From the NCBI GenBank assembly GCA_020283715.1, contig JAIQCW010000107.1, positions 1 to 64,000 on the forward strand: DNA of 64,000 nucleotides. Reading direction: 5' to 3'. The notes under the pieces are model-generated. The model was not told where the DNA came from, made no database searches, and worked only from the letters and a program-made list of their open reading frames with translations. The translations under genes were made by a program, and so were the position numbers. Origin of the DNA: Cytauxzoon felis (taxonomy: Eukaryota > Apicomplexa > Aconoidasida > Piroplasmida > Theileriidae). Position 1 is the stretch's first letter. The number at the start of each line of letters is the position of its first letter. This document shows, in pieces, positions 49,237-61,610 of this stretch.

Positions 49237-51189
49237 ATGTCGTCTGAATCTGATGAAGACAGAGATAATCAGAAAGTTTTTAATTTGGATTTGTCCAAGT
49301 CTATCGGAGATGTTAGAATTATTACAGAGGGTTTGATTCGAACTAGTATGTTTTATTTTTCTAATAATGTTATATATTATTGAAAATTCATTTAGAATTT
49401 TCACATATTTATCCTGATTTATTACCAATCAAGGATGCTAAAAATATCGGTGACTTGTTCTCTCTCATTGAAGAATCTCATAAGGTTAGTATAGAAATTT
49501 TTAATGTATACATTTTTTTATTAATAAATGAATGCAATTATGTATGGAATTTTATTATATTAAATTAAAAATTATCTTTTAAAGACAAACAAAAACACAT
49601 TTATATGCGTTTATAATTTTATTTAATACATGAATATTACATTATAGAATCTCGATAAACTAGAGTTGTTTAATGAAACTACAACTCATTTACAGCGTGG
49701 TTTAAAGGCTGGTGATATTGATGTTGTATATAAATTTACTGAAAAGACTACACAATATACTATTGGTGCTAATGTCAATTCGAAATCTAATGCTACAATT
49801 GTAACTTATATACTCCTCATATAAATTATTTTGTATTATAGGAGTTTAAAGGTGAAATTCCAGGAGTATTTAAAACTATTAATACTTTATCATTAAATAT
49901 TAATACATCTGGAGTAAAAAGTAATGAAATTACTGTATGTTTATTATTATATATGCTTTAATATATTCAATTATTAGGGTTCATATTATATGCCACGTAT
50001 TATCGGATTACCCACATTTACTGGATTATTTCAATTATATACTAATCAAACAGATTTATCAAATTATTCATCTTATTATACATATTCTAAAGGATTCAAA
50101 TTCATTCTATCAAATATTAACAATAGACATAAATTTCTATGGGTTTGTAATTTATTTCAATCTTTATATGATATAATTCAGGAATCATCAATACGTGATG
50201 TCTATCCAATATTTAATGATCATCGTAGAGCTTCTGAATTGTATATTTATTTCTTGAATTAAACAATTTATATATCTTCTATAGAATCTTAAGAAATTCT
50301 GGACGTTCAATAAAGAATTCATTATCTTATATATATCTATTAGATAATTTAAAATGTGTTGGTATACCATTTGATGGTGAATGTACCCAAATAAATCTTG
50401 TATAGTTATAGGATATGAATTTATAAATTATAATTAGGAAGCTGCAATACCAGGAGGGGATTGTCAATATTTTAAATTTGATTATAACATGTTGTTATCG
50501 CGTATCATTAGAGATAAATTTGTAAGAGCATTATAAATTAATTATATTTATACCTTTAGATTACACATTTGATGTTTTCAGTTGGATATATTTATAAATT
50601 TACATCTTATACTAAAAAAGATAATATCCTAGATAACTTTCATTTTACTGGTAGTTTTGGTGCCTTTAATACATTCAAAGGTTTCAAATTTCGCGGTGTT
50701 GGGCCATGTGATTATGGTATTAATATAATTTATTAAATGAAGACATTTTAAATAGGTTTATTATTTATCAATGATAAAAATGATTGGGTTAGAAATATTG
50801 ATCATATCGGAGGTGATTATTATACAAATTTACAATTATCATTATATTACCCACTAAATATTATTAAAGCACCAATGTAAGTTTAATGATATATTTATAA
50901 CAATTTATATATAGACCATTACTATTTGGTTTCCTTAATGTTGGTACCTTATCTTCAGCAACTACAAAAAGTATGTTGTGGATATAAAAATACATTATCA
51001 GATAACATTATAGACAAAATTTATCTTCAAGCATTAGAAGATATGCGTATTTCATTAGGATTCGGATTATCATTTAGTATATCCAACGGATGTTGGATAG
51101 AATCATACTTTGCAAAACCACTCGTATATAAACCTACTGATATAACTGACAATTTCCAATTTGGAATAAGATTCAAACATAATTTATAA
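49237..51189 (+). CDS. SAM50: Sorting and assembly machinery SAM50 (Omp85 family)
   Basis: Many exons. The N-terminus is acidic; the middle shows alternating beta strands typical of a barrel. The C-terminal part is best conserved: FKFRGVGPCDYG, LFGFLNVGTLSS and RISLGFGLSFSISNGCWIES, ending FQFGIRFKHNL. The last strand and the VGxG region correspond to the core of SAM50, which inserts beta-barrels into the mitochondrial outer membrane. A POTRA domain is likely in the N-terminal half but not provable by eye. Confidence 0.78.
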
Positions 51190-51217
51190 ATATATAAAAG
51201 TATATTATTATAATAAA

Positions 51218-51472
51218 TTAATATCTAATACCCGGTGTGGTATTCCTACGTTCCATTTCAACTTTAAATCGTTCATTATCATAATATGTAGAAACTAGTG
51301 GTGTTACTAATAAAAATCCAGCTAAAGCAACAAGTAGTGGTGTAGACTTCATTAAACGTCCTGGTTTTGGATTTACGCATTGATTAACAACATTAGGGTC
51401 ATAAGGTTTCCTTGAAGTTGTTGAAGTATAAAACCTTTTATAAAAACTATTAAAAACTTTTATATTTTTCAT
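51218..51472 (-). CDS. Small mitochondrial membrane protein, 84 aa
   Basis: The ATG at 51472 opens a basic leader (MKNIKVFNSFYKRFYTSTTS) of mitochondrial type. Next are KPYDPNVVNQC and one membrane helix (LLVALAGFLLVTPLVS), then a charged tail ending RRNTTPGIRY. An upstream TTG would add 16 residues and spoil the leader. The layout fits a small respiratory complex or membrane assembly subunit; family not recognised. Confidence 0.6.
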   Translation of the reverse strand: MKNIKVFNSFYKRFYTSTTSRKPYDPNVVNQCVNPKPGRLMKSTPLLVALAGFLLVTPLVSTYYDNERFKVEMERRNTTPGIRY

Positions 51473-51589
51473 TTTATTTAAAATACAAGATTTACAATCT
51501 ATACGAACCAATTGGTACAATTACATTATCATTAGATATCATGGGGGTTGGAAGTACTATTTTAAACACATTATAATATCATTACATAA

Positions 51590-53537
51590 ATGTATGAATA
51601 TATATTGTATATAGTTTTATTATCTATTACAACTGTAAATTCCGAAGCATATGATGATCAATTTAAATTAGACGTACCTAATATACACGGTAGTCAAGAG
51701 TAATTTTATAAATTTAAACCAATGAATATTCAATACATTTTAGGATTTATAAAGCATTTCAAAACACTTATAAGATAGAAAATTTACCTGAACTTGAAGG
51801 AAATATATTGACATCAACAACATCACGTGTATGTTTCAAGTGTGTAAAATTGATTATAAAATTCTATTAGAAAACTAATGATTCATCTAATGATTGTAAG
51901 CAAGATTTAACAAGTGATTGTCCTGGTACTTTTAAACTTTATTGAATGAAAATATATTGACATTATAGAGGGATGGGAAGTATGTGTATAATATAATTGA
52001 TAGCATATTTTAGAATAATAATAAAGTATGTAAAGCACCTAATTCATATAAAGGTGAATGTAAAAAAATAATTTCATTTGATTCTATGACTATTGATGAA
52101 AAATTAAACTGGTCTATATCATGTAATGTATGTCTATTATATTAAATGTATCTATACATCTATAGGTAAAATGGCCATGTAAATTAGAAAGTAAATGTAA
52201 CGATCGCAATGTAAGATTTTTAATGTGTATATAATATTAATTATATATTATAGTATCTACAACCTTGTCCAGAGTTATTTATTAAACAAGTTCGTTGAAA
52301 TTTGATCACGCATAATACCATTATAGAAATCTGATAATGGAGACTATATATGTGTTCCAGGTATATTTATTATATTTTATTTACTGACCTCATAGATTAC
52401 TCATTATATGATGGACCATGTGATACATTTATGGACTTTACAAATTTTACAGATGATGCTAAACGACAATGGGCTGTATGTTGTTGATTATTGTTTAAAT
52501 ATTTATTTAGGAATCATGTAAGACAGATTGGCCATGTATGGTATGTTTTTTCTGTTGCATTCATTAGATACCTCAAACCTCCTTCATTAAATACTATACC
52601 TCAATAATACCTCAGACTAAATGCATTAATATATTCTTCGATTGTCCAATGGATTGGACATTAGATAATGATGGATTTTGTAGAGCACCTATTTATTATA
52701 AAGGTCCTTGTGACGTAAAGAAATCATTCAAGTACTTTACACCAAGTATGTATATATTGAAATTCATTAAAGTAAATTTAGAAATGAAACTTGATTATGT
52801 AAAATCATGTAATATACCATTTGAATGTATTGAAACATGTATTAAAGATTATAATAAATGTCCAGGTATATTGACATTTCCACAAATATAAATGACTATA
52901 CTACATCAGTTAATTGGACTAGTGATGGTAATTTCTGCCTTCCACCTAATGGTATAGAATCATGTTCTAATGATTATGTTAACATCTTGGATGATGTAAA
53001 AAATATTAATAAATTATCTAAAGATAATAAAATAATACTTGAATCTAAATGTATATTAATAAATTGGCCATGTGAAGTTAATGATAATATTGATTGGTCA
53101 TTACCTTGTCCTGAAGGTATTTGTTGCAAGATTAATATTTAAATTACATCATAGGGCGATTATTGGAACATAATGGTAATTGTACTGGTATATTAGATAC
53201 AGATGATGAATGTAAAATATCTCGTTCATTTGATACTGAAGAAGATAAAAGATTTTGGTCATCACAATGTAATATACCATGGCCTAGTATAAATAATAAT
53301 GAGATGGTAACAATTCCTGGTATTAATGATACGAAGACAATCAATGAAGAGAAGAATGAAGTTATCAATAGATTAAATGGTCCTATAAGTTCAGGTATGT
53401 TGGAAAAATATTCATCTTCAACTCAAATAGGTACAATACATGTAATTAAAGAGCATATTATAATGGAACATAAACCTAAAGATATGAATTATCAATCGCA
53501 ATTAAAGAATATTAAACGTAAATATATAGATTTATAA
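51590..53537 (+). CDS. CPW-WPC family secreted protein, five domains
   Basis: Signal peptide (MYEYILYIVLLSITTVNS) and a short acidic spacer, then about five CPW-WPC domains. Each opens with CP-x-x-W, has a cysteine with a Tyr/Gly-rich turn and ends with WPC or a variant. Examples are CPEGWEVC with VKWPC, CPELWKS with TDWPC, CPMDWTLDN with IPFEC, and CPEGWLLEH with IPWPS. The last domains have lost the strict ending. A Lys-rich C-terminus follows. The family is confined to apicomplexans and relatives and in Plasmodium is found on ookinetes. Exons are short with 30-40 nt introns. Confidence 0.85.
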
Positions 53538-53568
53538 TATATAATTAACAAATTATAATTTTTTTTCA

Positions 53569-54161
53569 TCATCCTTTACCTGTAATTACAAAAAATACTA
53601 CAGATGCTGTTACAAGTACTTTTATTGCTGGTATTTCATTAAGATAAATACTAATTATACCAATTTTTGGTATCTTTAATAATACAGTACCAAGTATATT
53701 TTGATCTTCTAACCATTTTGTACCATAAGGATATAATCCACGATCATGAATCTCATTATTATCACCTTTTGTTAATAGATTATAATCATTATCTTTAACT
53801 TCATGTAAAGATATAACACGATGTACAATAGGAATATCACGTCCTTTAACTTTAAATACAACAATATCACCAGAATGAACTACATCCTTTTTCATTAAAA
53901 ATAATATATCACCGCGATGAAATGCTGGTTCCATACTACCACTTAATACAACAACTACTGGAGAATCAGTACCTATATGATATTGATTATAATAATAAGA
54001 TTTCATGAACCTGTAAGTATCATTGATAACTTCCATAACATTAATGCGGTAAAAATCATACTAGTCATACTAAGAAAGAATTCTATATTCTCTCTAGGAG
54101 TTTTTAAAAATAATTTAACATCATTTTTAATCTTATAATATTCATCTCGTATAAGTCCCAT
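53569..54161 (-). CDS. SEC11: Signal peptidase complex catalytic subunit SEC11
   Basis: Two exons separated by a 20-nt intron (about 54015-54034). The N-terminal membrane helix contains FTALMLWK. The catalytic serine sits in VVVLSGSMEPAFHRGDIL, the signature of ER signal peptidase. The second box is HRVISLHEV, supplying the catalytic His, and the acidic residue lies in DNNEIHDRGLY. A C-terminal hydrophobic segment ends the protein. If the 20-nt intron were not removed the reading would stop at once, so the splice is required. The start ATG at 54161 follows a typical family N-terminus. Confidence 0.92.
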
Positions 54162-54378
54162 TTTAACAACATATAATTAATACTAGTCGTGTGGATTAAT
54201 AATATTTAACATGTAAATTAAAATATAGTGTTGTTATTATATTTAATTTATTAATTATAATCATTTGAAATTATAGTTGGTTCATTAATTTTAAAAATTA
54301 AATCACGACTTGTATAATCTTAGACGTCTATAGAAGATTGAACATTACACATTGTGCTAATACTTACATTATAGTAAA

Positions 54379-55008
54379 TTATCTCTTTGATACCATTGGA
54401 TATGCTACAAAACAACAAGATGTTACTTTTCTACCTTTCCTTTTTAACGCCTTTACAAAATGCTCTTCAGACCCAATATATCTCTCCACGCTTAATGCCG
54501 GTTTTCCAAATACAAATCTTATATCAAATTTAGGTTCTATTGGTGGTACAAATATTAAAGCACAATAACTTAATGGTATACCAGATTGTGGTAATACAGT
54601 TACATAATCTAGATCCATTCTGAAACTAGCTTCACCATTTTCATCTGGCATTTTACTACTACTCCATCCATATAGACTACCTTTATTTGCTCTTTTTTCA
54701 TCATTATGTGTATCATAACCTATTAATAAACCATTGAATTTTTCGTGGATACCAGTTAACTTAAATATTGGCGATACACCATATGGTCTCTTTGCTGTTA
54801 CTGCACATTTAATTTCATTTGTAGTCTTTATATCTAAATCATCAAGTTCATCCTTTAATAAACTATCAATCATATCATCTAATTGTGGTATATCTACATC
54901 TTTAATTTTTTTACCAGCCGAATTTATTACAGTCTCCTTCACAAGACCATTACAATAGGAAGTCCATATAGTGATGGATATAAATATTATATATTTCAAA
55001 CTAGTCAT
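54379..55008 (-). CDS. Secreted protein of unknown function, 209 aa
   Basis: Intronless. It opens with a signal peptide (MTSLKYIIFISITIWTSYCN). Residues 45-60 are acidic (LLKDELDDLDI). A domain from about residue 65 to the end has cysteines near 68, 148 and 196-197 and motifs such as YGVSPIFKLTG and LPQSGIPLSYC. It lies between SEC11 and COQ2. No family recognised; secretion is inferred from the leader. Confidence 0.65.
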   Translation of the reverse strand: MTSLKYIIFISITIWTSYCNGLVKETVINSAGKKIKDVDIPQLDDMIDSLLKDELDDLDIKTTNEIKCAVTAKRPYGVSPIFKLTGIHEKFNGLLIGYDTHNDEKRANKGSLYGWSSSKMPDENGEASFRMDLDYVTVLPQSGIPLSYCALIFVPPIEPKFDIRFVFGKPALSVERYIGSEEHFVKALKRKGRKVTSCCFVAYPMVSKR

Positions 55009-55062
55009 GTTATAAATACAAATTAAATTTTAATGAGTAATAGATTAATCTATAAATAATTT

Positions 55063-56391
55063 TTATACAGATACATTTACAACTGAATTTTCATCGCTTA
55101 GATTTAGAATGTGATCACGACCAAATATTAAACCAAATAAAATTAAACCTCCATATACAACATTTCTCTTGAAAAATCTTAAACAATTTGCTGGATCATC
55201 TAGATTAACCATGCGTAATTCACGAATCATCCATAGATGTGAAGCCAATAGCGATGTATAATATATGTACTATAATTTGATTAAATGATTTCCATCATTA
55301 TATAAACATACATTTAATCCACTATAATAACCACAAATTGTCATTAAAGAAGACATTATATGTAAAACAATAAATGAATTCTTCCTAGTATCTTTCCTAT
55401 ATATAATATAAGAGATGATATCATTTGGTAAGATACCAATGAAGAGATAATGATTTCAAATTTAATAATTTATCATATTCTTTATCTTGATGAGCATAAA
55501 TTGTATCATATATGACAGACCATAAGCTAGTTGTCATGTATATACATAGTGGAGGTATGCTTAAACAGCTGGCACTAGTCATGGACGTCCAACCCTAAAA
55601 GTAATTGAATGTATACTAAATATTAAATATACCATTAATGTACCAACAGCAAATGAACATCCCAAAAATAATTGAGGATAATTAGTAAATCTCTTTGTAA
55701 ATGGATAAATTGAAGCCATTACAGCGGATAGAAATCCCAATGAGATCCTGTAGAAATGTATATTATTGAATCACTCAACAAACGTTCTATCGTCAAACTG
55801 TAATAATATAGACAATGCTGCAGATGCATTAAAAGCCAATGTCATGAATGCTATAAATTAATGGATATGAATACGTTAAAGGAGGATATAAATACACAAA
55901 GGAGGATATAAACACAATAAATCATAATGATACAAATAAATGAATGAGGTCCTACCATCAGTATGTGTAATGCTATTGGAAGCGAGTGGTCTGATTTTCG
56001 TTCTTTCTACACATCTGTCAAATTTAACATCTGCTAAATCATTGATACAACAACCTGCAGATCGTGCAAAAAAACCACCCAACCAATACAATGCAAAGTT
56101 TTTAAGCTGATCAGCTGTAACAACAGCAGGCATTGCCAAGCTCGCGCTCCACATGACAGGAGTAACAATTATAACAATAGGAATTGGTGAATGACATCTC
56201 ATTAACTTAGTACAGTTTATAATTTTATCTGAAAATTTAGCATTTTTCAATGTATTAAAGTCATAGTTTCGATTAATAGCCGATTGATTTATTGCAGACG
56301 TATAAATTGATGTATTGTTATGTTTTACTACATTATTATAAATATTAATCCTTATACTTTTATATATTGACGGTCTAATACCAACAAACAT
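55063..56391 (-). CDS. COQ2: 4-hydroxybenzoate polyprenyltransferase COQ2 (UbiA family)
   Basis: Several exons. The N-terminal ~60 residues form a mitochondrial leader. The first Asp-rich motif is INDLADVKFDRCVERTKIRP, which binds the prenyl diphosphate and is close to COQ2. The second is in the exon with YDTIYAHQDKEYDK. Multiple membrane segments lie between and after. The last exon ends DENSVVNVSV. COQ2 attaches the isoprenoid tail to 4-hydroxybenzoate in ubiquinone synthesis. The intron at about 55850-55960 contains two copies of ATATCCTCCTTT. Confidence 0.88.
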
Positions 56392-56608
56392 TTTTGTTTT
56401 GAAAATTCTCCGACGTATTCTTTCACCATTACATCAACTTGCCACATACAACATGAGCCGTGTCGGAGGGATGCGTGTAATTAATAGTTAAATTTCATAC
56501 ACATCCTTCCTCTATTGTTCATTCATATTCCGTCTAAATTCAGTCTCTTTATTCAATTATTATTTACACTTCCTTCATTTACAATTCAACCAACGTCCAA
56601 CCTTCCGT

Positions 56609-57950
56609 CTACAAGGTTATAATTGTTATAATATTGTACAAACTCAGATTAAAATAATACTTTAGAGCATTATTGTATGCATTTTTAAGCTTAACATTTT
56701 TAAATAGCATAGATAAAGGTGCAAATTGTGATCTTATTGGCATTGGATATTTATATATACTTTTTATCCATTTCACATAGTTTTCTTCACTTTCCATATC
56801 TCCTACAGATATACCACCCAATATATTTGTATATTTATACATGTCATTGCTATTATTTTGTTTATTTTCCTTATATCCCAAGCCTAATGCCACTTCACCA
56901 TTAATACCGCTACCACTTTTATATGCTGTAGCGCCTAAATTAGCATTCAATTCCTTTTCATCATTGTTTTTCTTCTTTTTTGTACTTTCGACTGTTACAT
57001 CCGTTTTCTTGCCACCTTTAAATTTTTTAATTAAAATTAATTAAATTACATTTATTATACCAAAGGATATAAAAGTAGACAAACCTATTTTAATATTATA
57101 TGAAACATGTGTACCGAATTGTTTAAACATATCTATCCATGGTTTTATGCCATATTTACAATCCATATGGTGAGGATTTATAGTAAATTTAATCAAACTA
57201 CATTTCTCAACAAATTCTTTTATATCTGGTTTCAATTTTCTAGCAGCAACAATGAATGATTTTCTAAACCTCCTATTATAATATCATGACTTTATATTTA
57301 TAATATACCAATCAGAATGTATAGGAAGACCTGCTTCTAACAGAAAACAATATGATCGTTCTATATAAAGACGATTTTTGTTGAAATTTAATGCTTCACT
57401 CGTTTGATTATAATTCGCAGACAATGAAAATTTTGCTGTATCATCTATAGCTGATAATGATACATCACCATCAATACCAATAACTTTTACGTATTCTGAC
57501 ATGTTATTTACAATACTTTTCTATAACTATGTAATAATATTAACAATATCCAACCTGATTTGATCTTTTGCATTCTATCAACGGACGTATCCATGCCCCG
57601 TTTATTTTAGAAAATATCATCCTTTTAACATGTCCACGTTGTTTATTTACAATTGAATATGATATTATTGGTTCTCTATAACCAGGATCGACTAGAGTTT
57701 CAGGATCAAGTAATGGATTACCATATAATATATCATATCCACAACCAAGATATTCTATTAAATATAATATATTTACTTTAGATAAAAACCTAGCGCTGGT
57801 ATTTTTCTATTCATCTTAACCTTTTTAATTAAATCTAAAGAATGGGAATAGTATATAGGTCAATAGCATACCACCTTTAGACTTATGGTCCAATTTAATC
57901 TGACAATATATAGAATATATATAACAAAATAATATATAAAGCATTAACAT
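56609..57950 (-). CDS. Perforin-like protein, MACPF domain only
   Basis: Several exons from the ATG at 57948-57950. A short signal peptide leads into the MACPF region, which opens with YLGCGYDILYGNP and has the signature MFKQFGTHVSYNIKIG with the glycine pair across an intron. It ends soon after the conserved segment YPMPIRSQFAPLS, with a stop at 56609-56611. I find no exon for the Cys-rich C-terminal domain in the 217 bp to the COQ2 start. The gene therefore lacks the part present in the first and third members. It starts 52 bp past the stop of the next minus-strand member. Confidence 0.78.
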
Positions 57951-58001
57951 TTTTCAGGTTAAAACTTATATTGAGCTTATAAGGACACAGTTGATGCAAT
58001 T

Positions 58002-60209
58002 TTAAATTATACATATCATCCATGATAATTCCAACGTACAGTCCTTGCAACTTAACGTGCAGAAATTTAAGTGACGTGGACATGATTCAAGTGTAATTTT
58101 CATGTTCTTCTGTAAGAATTTAACACCTAGAAATGAGATAAATGAAATAAAATAATTACCATGATACAATTTGTGATTTTTATTACACAATTTCTTTTTA
58201 TCTACGTAATTGTTCCCAAGAACTATTTTTAAGTTCTAGTAGTAATAGATTATTAATATGATGAATTAATTTCTATTCAATCTACTTACTTTCAATCCAC
58301 TTGTATTTTTATATACACATAATGCCCATATAATACCATTTGTTCCTAAATTCGTTATACCACACTCTTCTCTGCCTACAACATTAAAATAAATAAACTG
58401 TTTAAACTATAACCTTGGATACAACCTTTAATACTCATCTTACCATTATTATCATTGATTTTCAATATCAATCCAAAGGCTACAATCATATCTTTATCAC
58501 ATTTTACACTCGTCTATTGTATATATAGACATATTTAATCACATATATAAATACCCATTTGGAAATATCATTATCATTACCCTTTACCATTTTTTGAACG
58601 AAATCATATCGTTGTATATCATGGCAGAATACCCATGATATCCTGTATGCAACATCTTTGGAATCCTCTAACAGACATTTGTTCCTAAAATTATACAATT
58701 ATTGTCTACAATTATTCATACAGCCCACTGTAGCAAATCTTTGCTTGTAAGATTTCTCTATTATCATTAATAGTTAATCCAAATCCCCAAAGAATTCTCT
58801 TTTCATTGTCACATAAATTATCATTTCTTATTTCATTAGAAATGACTTGATTGGATTCTTTAATCTATAAATTAATATTTCTAACATATATTTAACGATT
58901 TATTACCAATTTTATTACTTCTCCTTCAAAATTGTTATTCGTATGCTCGTTCAATTTATTGCCTTTAAGTTCTGAATAATAATCCAGAGCTCTGATGAAT
59001 ACATCTTTATCTCTTTTATCACCAATCAGATCCCCTAGACTAATAAAGTCTGTTTTAATAGGAGCCGGATTTCTAATCACATTTTCGATCCATTCACGTA
59101 ATGTGGAAGTAGATAATATGTTGCTTGATGGCTCTGGTCCTATTGTAAAGGTTAATATATCATCAACAACATTTTTTGAATTATTTCCTGATTTATTTTC
59201 TTCATTCGATACAGATTTGTTGGATATTAAATTGAAAAATGTAGATGATTCTCTAATAGTAATTTTGTTTTTATATCTTTTACGTTGTGATTTTGATGAA
59301 TTTTTATTGATGAATTTCCTTATAATACCACCTTGAGATGTTTATTAAAAAAATATATAACAAACCCATTGTTATATAATTGGTTACATGTGTACCATAG
59401 TCTAAGAAGAATTGCATCCACTTAGAAATACATTTTGAGCATTTAATATTGTATGGATTAGATTTATATAAGCTAATAGGACAATCATCTATATGAAACT
59501 TGTAATCACAAGACTTCATGAGGGCATCAATTATACTGTTAAATACATTCATGTTTGGCCTATAAATACATGTATCTTTTATGGTAAATAAATAACTTGA
59601 TATCATCTTTTAATAAACCTGCGCTATATACTGTACATTCGTATTTTTTTATTAGTACATTTCTCATACGGGATAGTTTATCAAGTAAATCATCATTTTC
59701 ATATTCCTTTGTACGACTAGAAGACCAAATATTAGTACCTTCATCAATTTTACTTGATGATAGGTTTTTAATTAAAGATTCTTTATTGTCTATTTTTGTT
59801 TCCTAGATTATACTACTGTTAATAATATATATATTCTCACTTCTGTAATTATATTGCACATAAACTCATTCCTAATCCAAAATCCCAATTTATCTACATT
59901 ATTAATAGACATTTCATCAATAGAATATGTATCTAAAATGGGAGCTTTATAATTATTAACGGTAAATGATGATTGCTCGTCTATGCTGAACTTGTTGAAC
60001 ATATCATACCCAGATCCCAAATATTCTATAAATAAAATAGAAATATAGTAGTTATATATACCAATATTTGATATAGTTGTTTCGTCAGAATATTCTTTCA
60101 TATCAATTTTGAATAATAGGTTCTTATTTGATTCAAGGTTTGTATGTACAGGAATATAATACATGACTAACATAAATACATATAACGTCAACATATAAAT
60201 ACATATCAT
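58002..60209 (-). CDS. Perforin-like protein (MACPF + C-terminal Cys-rich domain)
   Basis: Many exons from the ATG at 60207-60209, with a signal peptide. The MACPF start is YLGSGYDMFNKF and the signature FLDYGTHVTNYITMG with the glycine pair after an intron. The central linker is Ser/Lys-rich (KNSSKSQRKRYKNK). After the conserved segment PAPIKTDFISLGD, the minus strand between 58900 and 58002 holds small Cys-containing exons (RISWVFC, ESCPRHLNFC, LELSWMIC) that form the C-terminal beta domain. The full two-domain form is retained. Not every small exon junction was resolved. Confidence 0.78.
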
Positions 60210-60257
60210 TACGAAAATTAAAATTTAGATTGTAAATGATAATCAGTCTATTATGAA

Positions 60258-61610
60258 TCATGAAGTCACATTAGAATTTATATAATTATTTCTATACATT
60301 TGATAACTATGCCAATATCCATACTGAAGATTATCATCGATGAATGATCCCAATGGAGTTACTTCCAGTTTGATTGGCATAGGATTATTATAAACACTTT
60401 TAATCCAGCGTATAAACTCTACATCTGTTATATTTGAAATTATCGTGTCACCTCCTATAATAAACATTTTGTCAATTTTATTAATGCTATTAATCATATT
60501 TTTATCGTCGCTTTTATTGTTTACATCTACAGTAGCATTCAAAGCATACAATTTGATATCGGAATTAGTGCTTTGTTGTACTTTAATTGTGCTATCTTCC
60601 GAACTTTTCTGTCGATATTCCATTTGCATAATTTTCCCACCTATACATAAAAGTGTGATTGTATTAAAAAACTTGATACCAAATGTTATTCTTGTCAAAA
60701 TATGAGTACCAAATGAATCAAAAATATCAAACCATGATTGAACAATTTCATAACAATTATATTTAGGATCATGTACTTTGTAACTTTTCAAATCACAATT
60801 ATGGGAATTCTTCATTAATCTAGATATTTGATCGATAGTAACACTAAATCCACTCGTTAACTCCCTAAAAGTGGTATAATCTAATATATTTTAGGGAATG
60901 TTAGTTCATATTATATTAGCTGATATATACTGACCACCGATGTGAAAGTATCATACCTGCAGTATATACAGCACAGTCAGATTTGTGTATGGTCATGTTA
61001 GCTGATTGTTCCTTTAACCATTTTTTCATATTAATAAATTCGCTTTTGACTGAAAAATTTAGCTGATCATTGAATGCGAATGATGTTTTCATATCTTCTG
61101 AAATTAGATCATCGATTGATTCATCACTATCCATTATTCTAGACTAATAAAATGATACAATATATAAATGAATATACATGATGTGATCTATGACAAGATG
61201 ATTGATTTCTAATCCATATACCCATTGGTACATTACTGGCATATCTATTGTCGACACTATCCATGGACCATTTGAACTGTATTATTGGCTGAGTATATCC
61301 AGGATCTAATGGCATATCATTATTACCAAATGTTAACCCTTTCAATATATGATAACCATAGCCCATATACTCTACAACAAATAATTTAGTCAAATATATT
61401 CCTCACCCAGTCCCGGTAAAGATTTTGATCTAATAAAAATATTATCATTCATTGTTCCGGATAATATAAGTTTACTATCTATACGTGATTGTTATATCAT
61501 AAACATATATCAAATATAATACCATTGTTAAGATTTCCATCATTTGTATATTGAACACCTACAAATGAGAGGTTGGCATAGTACGGAAATAGGAATATAT
61601 AGTTGAACAT
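60258..61610 (-). CDS. Perforin-like protein, MACPF domain only
   Basis: Several exons from the ATG at 61608-61610. The first exon is a hydrophobic leader. The MACPF region opens YMGYGYHILKG and carries the signature IFDSFGTHILTRITFG with the glycine pair after an intron. The conserved segment YNNPMPIKLEVTPLGS follows, and the gene stops soon after at 60258. Only 48 bp then separates it from the start of the next member, so there is no room for the Cys-rich C-terminal domain. This is the second MACPF-only member. Confidence 0.78.
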
